64,000 nucleotides of DNA, taken from Clostridia bacterium (lineage in GTDB: Bacteria; Bacillota; Clostridia; Oscillospirales; CAG-272). A model generated the notes under the pieces. That model was not told where the DNA came from. It searched no databases and saw nothing but the letters and a program-made list of their open reading frames with translations. Each line of letters begins with the position of its first letter. Positions within the stretch are counted from its first letter, which is position 1. This document shows positions 1 to 7,938 of this stretch, one piece after another. Position numbers and translations under genes: made by a program. The DNA is taken from assembly GCA_017503105.1 (NCBI GenBank), contig JAFVTS010000006.1:1-64000 (forward strand), read 5' to 3'.

Positions 1-59
1 GGCTTTGCCGATGAGCAGAAAGCAAATAAAAATTCAGCGTAGAATGATCTTGTGCCAAA

Positions 60-183
60 GGCTCCCTTGTGTAAAGGGAGCTGTCAGCGAAGCTGACTGA
101 GGGATTGTTTTGTGTAGATTATCGCTTTTTACAATCCCTCCGTCACGGCAAGCCGTGCCATCTCCCTTTACACAAGGGAGGCT
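60..183. repeat. Empty (gene-less) copy of the repeat-bounded DUF559 element
   Basis: Positions 60-109 are identical over 50 bases to positions 10981-11030. Positions 130-183 match 11374-11427 at the same length of 54 bases. The two ends are related as imperfect inverted repeats: each has a CTCCCTT/AAGGGAG hairpin at the outside, a second small hairpin, and GAGGGATTGT at the inside. Only about 20 bases (110-129) separate the ends here, whereas the second copy holds a nuclease gene. This looks like a MITE-style deletion derivative. No clear target-site duplication is visible. Confidence 0.85.
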
Positions 184-349
184 TGGTTTTAGTCCCGCTT
201 GAGCGGGGTTTCGTAACAAATACATGGCTGACAGGCCAATAAAAGACGCACTTGTGCGTAGCCTGTAGTATTAGGGCTATGCCCGAAACTGAAATACCAC
301 CCGCTATGCGGGTGGATTATTATTGGTTACAGGTAGGAGAAGTTTTACC
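184..349. other. Gene-free hairpin cluster downstream of niaR
   Basis: No convincing gene. Short perfect stem-loops occur in series: CCCGCT/AGCGGG near 194-208, ACGCAC/GTGCGT at 246-259, and CCACCCGC/GCGGGTGG at 297-315. The last lies just beyond the niaR stop codon and could end the nad transcript, but no T-run follows it on the minus strand, so a terminator call would be weak. Similar hairpin clusters occur around 10916-10961 and 25100-25230. Confidence 0.4.
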
Positions 350-862
350 TTATCCTTCGATAAAATACCCTTTATCTTTTAGCATCTGCTCGATTTTATC
401 TAAGGTTTCTTTATTTTCCGCTCTCACGGTGTGATAATGATAACCGTCGGTGACGGTCATAAGCTCACTCGATCTTCCGCTCTTTATTCCGTCCATAAAC
501 TGTAAAACTCCGCGCTCGGAAAAGATATTCAAAGCGGCAGTGAGCTTTCCGTACACCTTATGCCAAACGAACACGTCCTCAACTGTGCCTCCGAGCAAAA
601 CGATGGATAAAAGCTCGTCCTCGGTCTGAGCACTTGTGTGACGGACCTTGAATACTCTTTCAAGCCTTGGCGACGAGCGCATAACGTAGCCCGAATGGGT
701 CGAAATTATGTCAAACCCTTCCGCTCTTAACAAGTTAATATCGTGAACTATGATCTGTCTTGAAACACCGAGCCTTTCGGAAAGCTCGCCCCCCGAGAGT
801 GCCTTGGCGGCGGAGGATAAAAGCGCCGCTATCTCTCTTCTTCTTTCTTCGGATTTTTTCAT
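350..862 (-). CDS. niaR: NiaR-family nicotinate-responsive transcriptional repressor
   Basis: 170 residues. An N-terminal HTH_11 winged helix (about 5-60, with LSERLGVSRQIIVHDINLLR) is followed by a 3H domain with conserved histidines in VRHTS, WHKVYG and HYHTVRAE. NiaR (YrxA) proteins bind nicotinic acid and then repress NAD biosynthesis and niacin uptake genes. It is the last gene of nadA-nadB-nadC-niaR, 12 bases after nadC, so it would be autoregulated with the pathway it controls. The candidate operator is the palindrome at 3964-3989. Length and architecture are normal. Confidence 0.92.
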   Translation of the reverse strand: MKKSEERRREIAALLSSAAKALSGGELSERLGVSRQIIVHDINLLRAEGFDIISTHSGYVMRSSPRLERVFKVRHTSAQTEDELLSIVLLGGTVEDVFVWHKVYGKLTAALNIFSERGVLQFMDGIKSGRSSELMTVTDGYHYHTVRAENKETLDKIEQMLKDKGYFIEG

Positions 863-874
863 ATCTTCACCGCA

Positions 875-1726
875 TCAGACAGCGTGGAGATTTTTAAGGG
901 AAAGATCGAGTATGGGAGCCGAGTGGGTAAGCGCGCCGCTTGAAATATAATCAACTCCAATGTCGGTAAGGCGAGCGATATTCTCTTTCGTAACGTTGCC
1001 CGAACATTCCGTTTCGGCTCTTCCCTTTGCCATCTTGACAGCCTCTTTCATATCCTCGGGTGACATATTGTCAAGCATAACTATGTCAGCGCCCGCGTCA
1101 AGCGCCTCCTTCAGCATATCAAGGTTTTCCACCTCGACCTCTATCTTTCTGACGAAAGGAGCGTACTCCTTCGCCATTCTGACAGCCTCGGCGACGCCGC
1201 CCGCAGCTCCGATATGGTTATCCTTAAGAAGGATTCCGTCGCTGAGATTGTATCTGTGATTACAGCCGCCGCCGACCTTTACCGCGTACTTTTCAAAAAC
1301 TCTCATATTGGGCGTAGTCTTTCTCGTGTCAAGGAGCTTGGTTTTCGTTCCCTCAAGAAGCTTTGCGACGGTCCTCGTATACGTTGCTATACCGCTCATA
1401 CGCTGAAGATAGTTAAGCGCCGTCCTCTCACCCGAGAGAAGAACGCGGATATCTCCCGTAACCTTTCCGATAAGCTCGCCTTTCTTTACGTCATCGCCGT
1501 CCTTCTTGAACATATCGAATTTAGTCCCTGAATCAAGAAGCTCGAAAACTCTGCAAAAAACGTCAAGCCCCGCGATAACTCCGTCCTGCTTGCAAATGAG
1601 CTCGACCTCGCCGAGCTTGTATTCCTTCATAACCGAAGCGGTCGTGATGTCCTCACTCGTTATATCTTCTTTAAGAGCCATCATAATAAGCTCGTCTGCG
1701 TTAACCTTCATACTGATAGCGTTCAT
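875..1726 (-). CDS. nadC: Nicotinate-nucleotide pyrophosphorylase (quinolinate phosphoribosyltransferase)
   Basis: 283 residues, normal for NadC. It converts quinolinate and PRPP to nicotinate mononucleotide, CO2 and pyrophosphate, the third step of de novo NAD synthesis. The family signatures TRKTTPNMR and KVGGGCNHRYNL are present, followed by LSDGILLKDNH. C-terminal motifs EVEVENL and IMLDNM line the TIM-barrel active site. The start codon overlaps the nadB stop by four bases (ATGA), implying translational coupling. Confidence 0.97.
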   Translation of the reverse strand: MNAISMKVNADELIMMALKEDITSEDITTASVMKEYKLGEVELICKQDGVIAGLDVFCRVFELLDSGTKFDMFKKDGDDVKKGELIGKVTGDIRVLLSGERTALNYLQRMSGIATYTRTVAKLLEGTKTKLLDTRKTTPNMRVFEKYAVKVGGGCNHRYNLSDGILLKDNHIGAAGGVAEAVRMAKEYAPFVRKIEVEVENLDMLKEALDAGADIVMLDNMSPEDMKEAVKMAKGRAETECSGNVTKENIARLTDIGVDYISSGALTHSAPILDLSLKNLHAV

Positions 1727-3009
1727 CTCTTTTTCTTCTCCTCTTCTATCGCGGCGCGAACGTTAATTCTGTTCTCTGCCTCAAAATTTGTATAGTTTTC
1801 TGCATTTATCGCAATTTTACTCATCGGCGAAGCTTCAGAATATCCGTCGGTCACGGCGCGCGCCGCGCGCTTCGCGAACACAAGGCTTTCAAGAAGCGAG
1901 TTGCTCGCCAATCTGTTTTTTCCGTGTACGCCGTTGCAAGCGGTCTCACCGACCGCATAAAGACGTTCAAGACTCGTCTTTGAATTAGAATCCACCTTGA
2001 CGCCGCCCATAAAATAATGTTGCGCGGGCACGACGGGGATGGGCTCCTTGGTCACGTCAAAGCCTACCTTCAGGCAGTGCTTATATATGTGCTCAAAATG
2101 ATGAACTATCTCTTCCTTCGGAATACGCTCCATAGAGAGATAGACGTTGGTAGCGTCGTCCTTCTTCATCTCCTCGAAGATCGCATTCGCCACGACGTCC
2201 CTCGGCAAAAGCTCGTCGACGAAGCGTTCTCCGTTTTTATTAAGAAGTATCGCGCCCTCGCCTCTTACCGACTCGGATATCAGGAATTTCCTGTCACCTC
2301 CGCGACCGACGTAAAGCGTCGTAGGATGTATCTGAACGTAATCTATATTCTCAAGCTCGATGCCGTATTTCATCGCAAGCGCTATCGAATCGCCCGTAAG
2401 ATGCGGGAAATTGGTAGAGTGCCTGAACGCGCCTCCGACGCCGCCCGTGGCAAGCACGGTGTAATTCGCTTCGATCGGGAAATATTCCCCCGTCCCAGCG
2501 CGACAAACCGTTCCCTTCACCTCGTTATCTTCAATAAGAAGATCGACCATCGCCGTTTTTTCAAATAGAGTAACGTTTTTCAAGGCTCTCACCGCAGAAA
2601 GCAGCTTCGACGTTATCTCCTTGCCCGTCTGGTCCTTGTGGTAAAGTATCCTCGCTCTTGAATGGGCGCCTTCTTTGGTATAAAGAAGCTCACCGTCCTC
2701 GTCACGTTCAAAATCCACACCGTAGGCAATAAGGTCGTTTATAACCTCCCTCGAGCCCTTTATCATAATATCGACGGAGCTTTTTTTGTTCTCTCCGTGT
2801 CCTGCGCGAAGAGTATCGTCGAAGAACGCCCCGTAATCGTCTTCATCGCGAAGAACGCATATACCGCCCTGTGCAAGGAAGGAATCGCTCTCTTCTGCCT
2901 CGGATTTTGTTATTATTATTACGTTTTTATCTCTCGGAAGGTTCAAAGCACAATAAAGCCCCGAAACTCCGCAACCGACAATCAATATATCGCATTTCAT
3001 ATCTTTCAC
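1723..3009 (-). CDS. nadB: L-aspartate oxidase, short form
   Basis: 428 residues. It oxidises L-aspartate to iminoaspartate with FAD, feeding NadA. The N-terminal dinucleotide fold reads ILIVGCGVSGLYCALNL. Family motifs HPTTLY, SESVRGEGA and the C-terminal FAD motif AVGETACNGVHGKNRLASN are all present. It is about 100 residues shorter than E. coli NadB because the C-terminal helical extension is missing, a form known in Clostridia, so I do not read it as a broken gene. It sits between nadA (2-base gap) and nadC (4-base overlap). Confidence 0.95.
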   Translation of the reverse strand: MKDMKCDILIVGCGVSGLYCALNLPRDKNVIIITKSEAEESDSFLAQGGICVLRDEDDYGAFFDDTLRAGHGENKKSSVDIMIKGSREVINDLIAYGVDFERDEDGELLYTKEGAHSRARILYHKDQTGKEITSKLLSAVRALKNVTLFEKTAMVDLLIEDNEVKGTVCRAGTGEYFPIEANYTVLATGGVGGAFRHSTNFPHLTGDSIALAMKYGIELENIDYVQIHPTTLYVGRGGDRKFLISESVRGEGAILLNKNGERFVDELLPRDVVANAIFEEMKKDDATNVYLSMERIPKEEIVHHFEHIYKHCLKVGFDVTKEPIPVVPAQHYFMGGVKVDSNSKTSLERLYAVGETACNGVHGKNRLASNSLLESLVFAKRAARAVTDGYSEASPMSKIAINAENYTNFEAENRINVRAAIEEEKKKR

Positions 3010-3011
3010 CG

Positions 3012-3920
3012 TTATTTAGCAAGCTCAAGCATTCTGTCAAGCGGAAGCATAGCACGCTCCGCAATTTTCTTATCTACCGTCACCTCGTTCTCCTCCGTTT
3101 CAAGAACGTAAAGAACGCGCTCGGGAGTGTTCGTCTTCATATCGGGACAGGTAAAGCCCTCTTTAACAAAATAAAACTTCTTCTCGGGGTCGTTCGATTC
3201 AAGAGCGAAGGATACTCCGTCCTCGGTCGAAATTATGAACTCGTCGGCATCGCTCCTTTTTGCGAAATCAATAATATCCGCCGTGCTGCCGAGAAAATCG
3301 GAGAGCTCCCTTACCTCCCCTCGGCACTCGGGGTGCGTCAGAACGAGCGCTCTCGGGTGCTTTTTCTTTGCGGAAAGAACGTCTTCCTTCGTTACCGCGG
3401 CGTGCACGGGGCAAAAGCCGTCGTTAAGAATTATATTCTTCTCGGGCACCTGCTCTTTTACGAAGGCGCCGAGATTTCCGTCGGGAATAAAGAATATGTT
3501 TTTATTCGGCAGTCTTTTAACTATCTTTACGGCGTTCGACGAGGTAACGCAAACGTCGCTCTCACATTTCAGAGCCGCGGTGGAATTTATGTAGCAGACC
3601 ACCGCAAGATCGGGGTACTCAGAGCGAAGGGCTCTTATCTTTTCGGCGCTTGCCATATGCGCCATAGCGCAATCTGCGGCGGCGTCGGGCATAAGGACCT
3701 TCTTATCGGGGCAAAGAAGCTTTGCACTCTCACCCATAAACCCTACTCCCGCAAAAACCACGACGTCAGCGTCGGTGCCCCTCGCAACCTTCGCAAGATA
3801 ATAGGAATCTCCGACGAAGTCCGCGAGCGCCTGCGTTTCGCTCGGCGCGTAATAATGCGCAAGGATCACGGCGTTTTTTTTCTTTTTCAGCTTTTCAATC
3901 TTATTTCTTAATTCTTCCAT
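3012..3920 (-). CDS. nadA: Quinolinate synthase A
   Basis: 302 residues from the ATG at 3920. Condenses iminoaspartate with dihydroxyacetone phosphate to quinolinate using a [4Fe-4S] cluster. Three cysteines sit in expected contexts: AADCAMAHM, HPECRGEV and GFTCPDMKTNT. HYYAPSETQALADFVGDS is the family N-terminus. An upstream in-frame ATG at 4034 is rejected because the nadA promoter lies between it and 3920, and the residues it would add do not resemble NadA. First gene of the nad operon. Confidence 0.95.
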   Translation of the reverse strand: MEELRNKIEKLKKKKNAVILAHYYAPSETQALADFVGDSYYLAKVARGTDADVVVFAGVGFMGESAKLLCPDKKVLMPDAAADCAMAHMASAEKIRALRSEYPDLAVVCYINSTAALKCESDVCVTSSNAVKIVKRLPNKNIFFIPDGNLGAFVKEQVPEKNIILNDGFCPVHAAVTKEDVLSAKKKHPRALVLTHPECRGEVRELSDFLGSTADIIDFAKRSDADEFIISTEDGVSFALESNDPEKKFYFVKEGFTCPDMKTNTPERVLYVLETEENEVTVDKKIAERAMLPLDRMLELAK

Positions 3921-3948
3921 ACCGAGTCTCTTTAAAATGTTTTTATAT

Positions 3949-3977
3949 ACTATACCATATTTTTTTACATCTGTCAA
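3949..3977 (-). promoter_or_regulatory. Promoter of the nadA-nadB-nadC-niaR operon
   Basis: On the minus strand TTGACA (3977-3972), a 17-base spacer and TATAGT (3954-3949) form a strong sigma-A promoter about 29 bases ahead of the nadA ATG. Confidence 0.85.
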
Positions 3978-3989
3978 GTCATCTGTAAA
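3964..3989. promoter_or_regulatory. Candidate NiaR operator
   Basis: A 26-bp imperfect palindrome with TTTACA and TGTAAA ends 14 bases apart, carrying ATCTG/CAGAT-like inner arms. It covers the -35 box of the nad promoter, as expected for a repressor site. Assignment to NiaR is inferred from the presence of niaR in the same operon. The general form, a TGTAA-type dyad around a TTGACA-like core, fits my memory of NiaR sites in Firmicutes but I could not compare it to a matrix. Confidence 0.65.
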
Positions 3990-4027
3990 GAAAAAGGCGA
4001 AAAAGGCTGATTTTTCGCCGATTCGGC

Positions 4028-4057
4028 TTGACAATTCGACAAGCGCGGTGATATAAT
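4028..4057 (+). promoter_or_regulatory. Promoter of the sugar isomerase-like gene
   Basis: TTGACA (4028-4033), 18-base spacer, TATAAT (4052-4057). Divergent from the nad promoter. The two -35 boxes are about 50 bp apart. Confidence 0.85.
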
Positions 4058-4090
4058 GATTATATCGAAAAACAAAAAAAGGAGCACAAA

Positions 4091-4951
4091 ATGTTTAAAG
4101 TTGGACTTTCATCTTGCGGAAAGATAAGTTTATCGGACGGAAAGCCTTCGTCGGAGGAGATATTCGCCTCGTACGCAAAAAGCGGAATAGAGTATATGGA
4201 GCTCTCTTCTGTTTATAGTTTTTATAAAGACCTTGACTATACCGCCGTTGCCGAAACGGCTGAAAAATACGGAGTCAAGCTCTGGTCGCTCCATCTGCCT
4301 TTTGAAGCCGACATAGATATATCGAACCCCACCTGCGCCGAAGAGACCGTACAAATGCATAAAGCAATAATTGACAAGGCAGCCTCAGTGGGAATAAAGA
4401 CGTTCATTCTGCATCCGAGTGCCGAGCCCATCGAAGACTCGGACAGACCTTTGCGAATGGCGCTTTCGAAGAAAAATCTCACCCGTCTTGCAGAATACGC
4501 TGCCGAAAGAAGCGCGGTAATAGCCGTCGAAAATCTGCCGCGTACCTGTCTTGGACGCAATTCTTCGGAAATGCTTGAGCTCATAAGTGCCGACGAGCGC
4601 CTTTGCGTTTGCTTTGATACCAACCACCTTTTGACGGAGGACTCCGTAAAATTTATAAAAACGCTGAAAAACAAGATAATCACCACGCACGTTTCCGATT
4701 ACGATTTCGTAAACGAGCGTCATTGGATGCCGGGCGAAGGCAAGCTCGATTGGCAAGGAATACTCGCCGCCCTGAAAGAGGTCGGCTATGAAGGTCCGTG
4801 GCTCTACGAGATAAACTTCGAGGCTCCGCGCACGATAGTCAGAGAAAGAGATCTAACTTGCGAGGATTTCGCAAAGAACGCGAGGGAGCTCTTTGACGGC
4901 AAAGCCCCTACCGTGATCGGAACGCCTAAAGAAAATCTCGGTATGTGGTGA
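4091..4951 (+). CDS. Sugar phosphate isomerase/epimerase family protein (xylose isomerase-like TIM barrel)
   Basis: 286 residues, AP-endonuclease-2/xylose-isomerase-like TIM barrel. Metal-site segments typical of the family are visible: HLPFE, FILHPS, AVENLPR, CFDTNH, THVSDYD and the C-terminal PGEGKLDW and YEINFE. The start follows AAAGGAG with good spacing. Monocistronic, with its own promoter and terminator. Substrate cannot be told from sequence; members act on sugars, inosose or hydroxypyruvate. No neighbouring sugar genes help. Confidence 0.85.
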   Translation: MFKVGLSSCGKISLSDGKPSSEEIFASYAKSGIEYMELSSVYSFYKDLDYTAVAETAEKYGVKLWSLHLPFEADIDISNPTCAEETVQMHKAIIDKAASVGIKTFILHPSAEPIEDSDRPLRMALSKKNLTRLAEYAAERSAVIAVENLPRTCLGRNSSEMLELISADERLCVCFDTNHLLTEDSVKFIKTLKNKIITTHVSDYDFVNERHWMPGEGKLDWQGILAALKEVGYEGPWLYEINFEAPRTIVRERDLTCEDFAKNARELFDGKAPTVIGTPKENLGMW

Positions 4952-4994
4952 AACGGGCAAAACCGCTCTGATTTAAGCAGAATTTATTACTTTT

Positions 4995-5030
4995 AAAAAA
5001 CGGAGAAAGATCTGACTTCCTCCGTTTTTT
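4995..5030. terminator. Bidirectional terminator between the isomerase-like gene and dinB
   Basis: AAAAAACGGAG (4995-5005) pairs with CTCCGTTTTTT (5020-5030). It has a T-run in each direction and serves both convergent genes. The dinB stop codon sits at its edge. Confidence 0.85.
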
Positions 5031-6276
5031 ATTTACCCCCGTCTTTTTTCGGCTTTTCGTATATGCCTATATCCGATTCTATGACCGACGCCGAAATGAT
5101 AGACTTGTTTCCGTACTTCTGCCTTATTTTATCAACGGTTTCTTCGCGTTTTTTGCTTTTTCCCCGTCTGACGTCCTTTGCTTCGTCATCGTCGAAAAAT
5201 CCGATTTGAGCGACCTCACAGTCCGCCTTGATAAGCCCTATCGCAGTGACGGTGAGCATTCTCACGGGCTTCCCCGCGCTCCAGTTCGCCAAGAGCAGAT
5301 CGTAAGCCGCGCCCGCTATCTCCCGACTTATATCCGACGGTTCTGTGAGCTGCTTTTGCCTTTGCACGCTTCTTAAATACTCGTCCTTCACGGTCAGCTG
5401 AACGCCCGAGCACTTAAGCCCTCTTTTTCTGAGCTTGTATCCGATCTCCTCGGATAAAAACTCTATCCCCGTCCTGCACTCTTCCCTCGTGACGAGATCG
5501 TGCCTGAAGGTAAAGCCGTTACCGATGCTCTTGGCATCGGCGGGATCGCCCGCGCCCGAAACGGGGCTGTCGTCGGCTCCCGAGGCGTATTTTTTAAGAG
5601 TTTCTCCCATTTTGCCGAAGCGCATCTTCAAAAGCTCCACGTCCGTTTCGGCAAGATCTCCGATAGTTCTTATTCCCATCGAAAAGAGCGCCGCCGCGGT
5701 CTTGCCGCCAACGAAGAGAAGATCTCTGACGGGCAAAGGGTATGCTACCTCTTTATAATTCGTCCTGTCTATGACCGTCACGGCATCGGGCTTTTTATAG
5801 TCGCTTCCGAGCTTTGCGAATACCTTATTAAACGAAACTCCGACGGAAACGGTAATTCCGACCTCTTTTTTCACTCTTTCGCGTATTTTATCGGCAATGG
5901 TGCGCCCGTCACCGAAGAGCTTAACGCTCGCCGTTACGTCAAGCCAGCTCTCGTCTATGCCGAAGGGCTCTATCATATCGGTAAATTCGGCGTATATTTC
6001 GTTTACTCTCCTCGAATACTTAACGTATTCCTCGTAATGCGGAGACGCTATCACGAGCGTCGGGCATTTTCTTTTAGCGGAAATTACGGTTTCCGCCGTT
6101 TGAATACCGTATTTTTTAGCAAGCTCGTTCTTTGCGAGAACTATTCCGTGCCTGTCCTCAACGCTTCCGCAAACCGCCATAGGAACGCCCTTATAAGCAG
6201 GATTCAAGGCGGTTTCAACGGAGGCGAAAAAGCTGTTGCAGTCGCAGTGAAGGATTATTCGTTCCCTGCTCTTCAT
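5029..6276 (-). CDS. dinB: DNA polymerase IV (Y-family translesion polymerase)
   Basis: 415 residues. Y-family motifs: HCDCNSFFASVE near the N-terminus (metal-binding Asp), YSRRVNEIYAEFT, and FGIDESWLDVT (catalytic Asp-Glu). Then the helix-hairpin-helix thumb (FVGGKTAAALFSMGIRTIGDLAETD) and a C-terminal little-finger domain. It synthesises past lesions at low fidelity. The ATG overlaps the stop codon of the upstream histidine kinase by four bases, so the two are translated together, an unusual pairing for dinB. No LexA-type box was evident upstream of the kinase. Confidence 0.93.
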   Translation of the reverse strand: MKSRERIILHCDCNSFFASVETALNPAYKGVPMAVCGSVEDRHGIVLAKNELAKKYGIQTAETVISAKRKCPTLVIASPHYEEYVKYSRRVNEIYAEFTDMIEPFGIDESWLDVTASVKLFGDGRTIADKIRERVKKEVGITVSVGVSFNKVFAKLGSDYKKPDAVTVIDRTNYKEVAYPLPVRDLLFVGGKTAAALFSMGIRTIGDLAETDVELLKMRFGKMGETLKKYASGADDSPVSGAGDPADAKSIGNGFTFRHDLVTREECRTGIEFLSEEIGYKLRKRGLKCSGVQLTVKDEYLRSVQRQKQLTEPSDISREIAGAAYDLLLANWSAGKPVRMLTVTAIGLIKADCEVAQIGFFDDDEAKDVRRGKSKKREETVDKIRQKYGNKSIISASVIESDIGIYEKPKKDGGK

Positions 6277-7790
6277 CTGTCTGCGTCCAGCCTTTCGATA
6301 TGAGCTTTATCGTCGTCAAATCTTCTTTTCTGAGGGCGCTCAGCCGCTTTCAGGGTGAACTTGAATTCACAGTATTCGTTTTCCACGGAGGAAACGCTTA
6401 TATTCTCGCCGTGAGCGTCAACTATCGTTTTTGAAATATAAAGTCCAAGTCCGACGCCCGATTTATCAAGTCCGCGGCTCTCGTCGGATTTAAAGAATCT
6501 CTCAAACACTCTGTCAAGATCATTCTTAGGTATTCCCTGACCCTCGTTAAATACGCTTATCTCCACCTTTTTATCAGCAGCGCGTCTTATCCTTATTTCA
6601 AATCTGCCGCCCTCGCGCGAGAATTTGATAGCGTTGTGACAAAGATTATATATTACCTGATGTATCGCGTCCTTGTCGGCGTACACACCCACCGAATCGT
6701 CCACCGAATCGAAGGTGACGTCAAGATTTTTCTCCTCTATCTTCTGTTCGAAGGAAATAAGAACTATCCTTGAAAGCTCAGCGATATCGAACTCGGAGAA
6801 GTTGAATTTTCTGTCCCCCGATTCAAGCCTTGAAAGATCAAGCAGCTGCGATACGAGCCTTGATAGGCGTTTTACCTCTTGGGATATGATACCGAGATAG
6901 TATTCCTGCTTTTCGGGCGGTATCGCGCCCGAATTTATTCCGTCGATAAAGCCCGAAATGGTAGTCATAGGAGTTCTCAGATCGTGAGAAACGCTGGCAA
7001 GGAAGGAGCTTCGCATTTTTTCAAGATTTTCGATAGACGTCGCCATATTATTGAACGCCTCACCGAGCTCCGCGACCTCGTCCCTTCCCGTTACCACGAC
7101 TCTTTCGGAGAAATTACCGCGGGAAAAGCTCTTGACGACCTTTTTCATATCCCTGAGCGGATGAACTATCCTTTCGGTTATGAAGTAAACCGCGATAACG
7201 GCGGCAAGAAGGACCCAAAGAGTACCGTTCAGCATAGCTCTTTTCGTTGTGGCTATCACCGCGTCGTCGCGCTCGTTGGAAATACAAACGATGGCGTATC
7301 CGTAATGCCCGTCGGCACCGTTTATTTCCTTCGCGTAATAGGTCGAGGAGGACGTAACGATATCGGAAAGCTTTCCTTCGTCACGGTGCAGATAGCTGAC
7401 GCCCGCATCGTCCGTTTCCTTATCGAAATGGGAAAAATCAACGGACTCGGTATTATTCTGATGCTGCATCATATCGGTATAGGAGTTGAAGTAACCCTCT
7501 ATCCATTCTCTGCCGTCCTTTTGCGCGGTTATTATTACGGTAAGCTCGCGCTCGATCTTCAGTATATATCCTATCTCCTTGAATTCACCCGTCGAAACGG
7601 AGCTGCCGTCCTTCAGGTGCTCCGAAACGTCGTCGGAGACGATATTGCAAATGTTCATAAGCTTTGCGTTTTTCGTTTCTTCAACGTGTTCGTAGAGCAT
7701 CGCGCTCATAATTCCCGACATCAGAAGAAAGCTGAGGGTTATTATCAAGGTAAACGCTATTAAATATTTCGCAAACGAAGACTTAAGCAC
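6273..7790 (-). CDS. HAMP-domain sensor histidine kinase without an adjacent response regulator
   Basis: 505 residues, GTG start 10 bases after a GGAG. Membrane segment 1 is about 8-32, an extracytoplasmic sensor about 33-187, membrane segment 2 about 188-206, HAMP about 206-260. HisKA carries the phospho-accepting His269 in SVSHDLRTP. HATPase has an N-box (YNLCHNAIKFS), a G1/F box region (VFERFFKSDES) and a G2 box (GVGLGLYISKTIVDAHG). All catalytic boxes look intact, but there is no response regulator in the operon. The gene is coupled to dinB. Signal and partner are unknown. Confidence 0.92.
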   Translation of the reverse strand: MLKSSFAKYLIAFTLIITLSFLLMSGIMSAMLYEHVEETKNAKLMNICNIVSDDVSEHLKDGSSVSTGEFKEIGYILKIERELTVIITAQKDGREWIEGYFNSYTDMMQHQNNTESVDFSHFDKETDDAGVSYLHRDEGKLSDIVTSSSTYYAKEINGADGHYGYAIVCISNERDDAVIATTKRAMLNGTLWVLLAAVIAVYFITERIVHPLRDMKKVVKSFSRGNFSERVVVTGRDEVAELGEAFNNMATSIENLEKMRSSFLASVSHDLRTPMTTISGFIDGINSGAIPPEKQEYYLGIISQEVKRLSRLVSQLLDLSRLESGDRKFNFSEFDIAELSRIVLISFEQKIEEKNLDVTFDSVDDSVGVYADKDAIHQVIYNLCHNAIKFSREGGRFEIRIRRAADKKVEISVFNEGQGIPKNDLDRVFERFFKSDESRGLDKSGVGLGLYISKTIVDAHGENISVSSVENEYCEFKFTLKAAERPQKRRFDDDKAHIERLDADR

Positions 7791-7823
7791 CTCTGTACCG
7801 CTCCTTTTTTAATATATAATTAT

Positions 7824-7852
7824 ATTATAAATTATTTTTTGAGGCTTGTCAA
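7824..7852 (-). promoter_or_regulatory. Promoter of the histidine kinase-dinB operon
   Basis: Minus-strand TTGACA (7852-7847), 17-base spacer, TATAAT (7829-7824): full consensus. Confidence 0.85.
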
Positions 7853-7872
7853 ATATTTTTTCGATATTATGA

Positions 7873-7901
7873 TTGACTATTAGTAAAAAATATGTTAAAA
7901 T
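7873..7901 (+). promoter_or_regulatory. gltX promoter
   Basis: TTGACT (7873-7878), 17-base spacer, TAAAAT (7896-7901). It lies where a longer gltX reading would begin, which supports the downstream GTG start. Confidence 0.8.
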
Positions 7902-7938
7902 GTATGAGTATAATAACTACCGAAGAGAGGTACTGCAA

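Noticed and set aside
34..225. A 63-residue minus-strand ORF over the empty repeat element
   Set aside because: It is made of repeat hairpins, has no family resemblance, and runs across both ends of the element.
297..315. Perfect hairpin downstream of niaR as the nad operon terminator
   Set aside because: No T-run follows it on the minus strand. Recorded only as part of a hairpin cluster.
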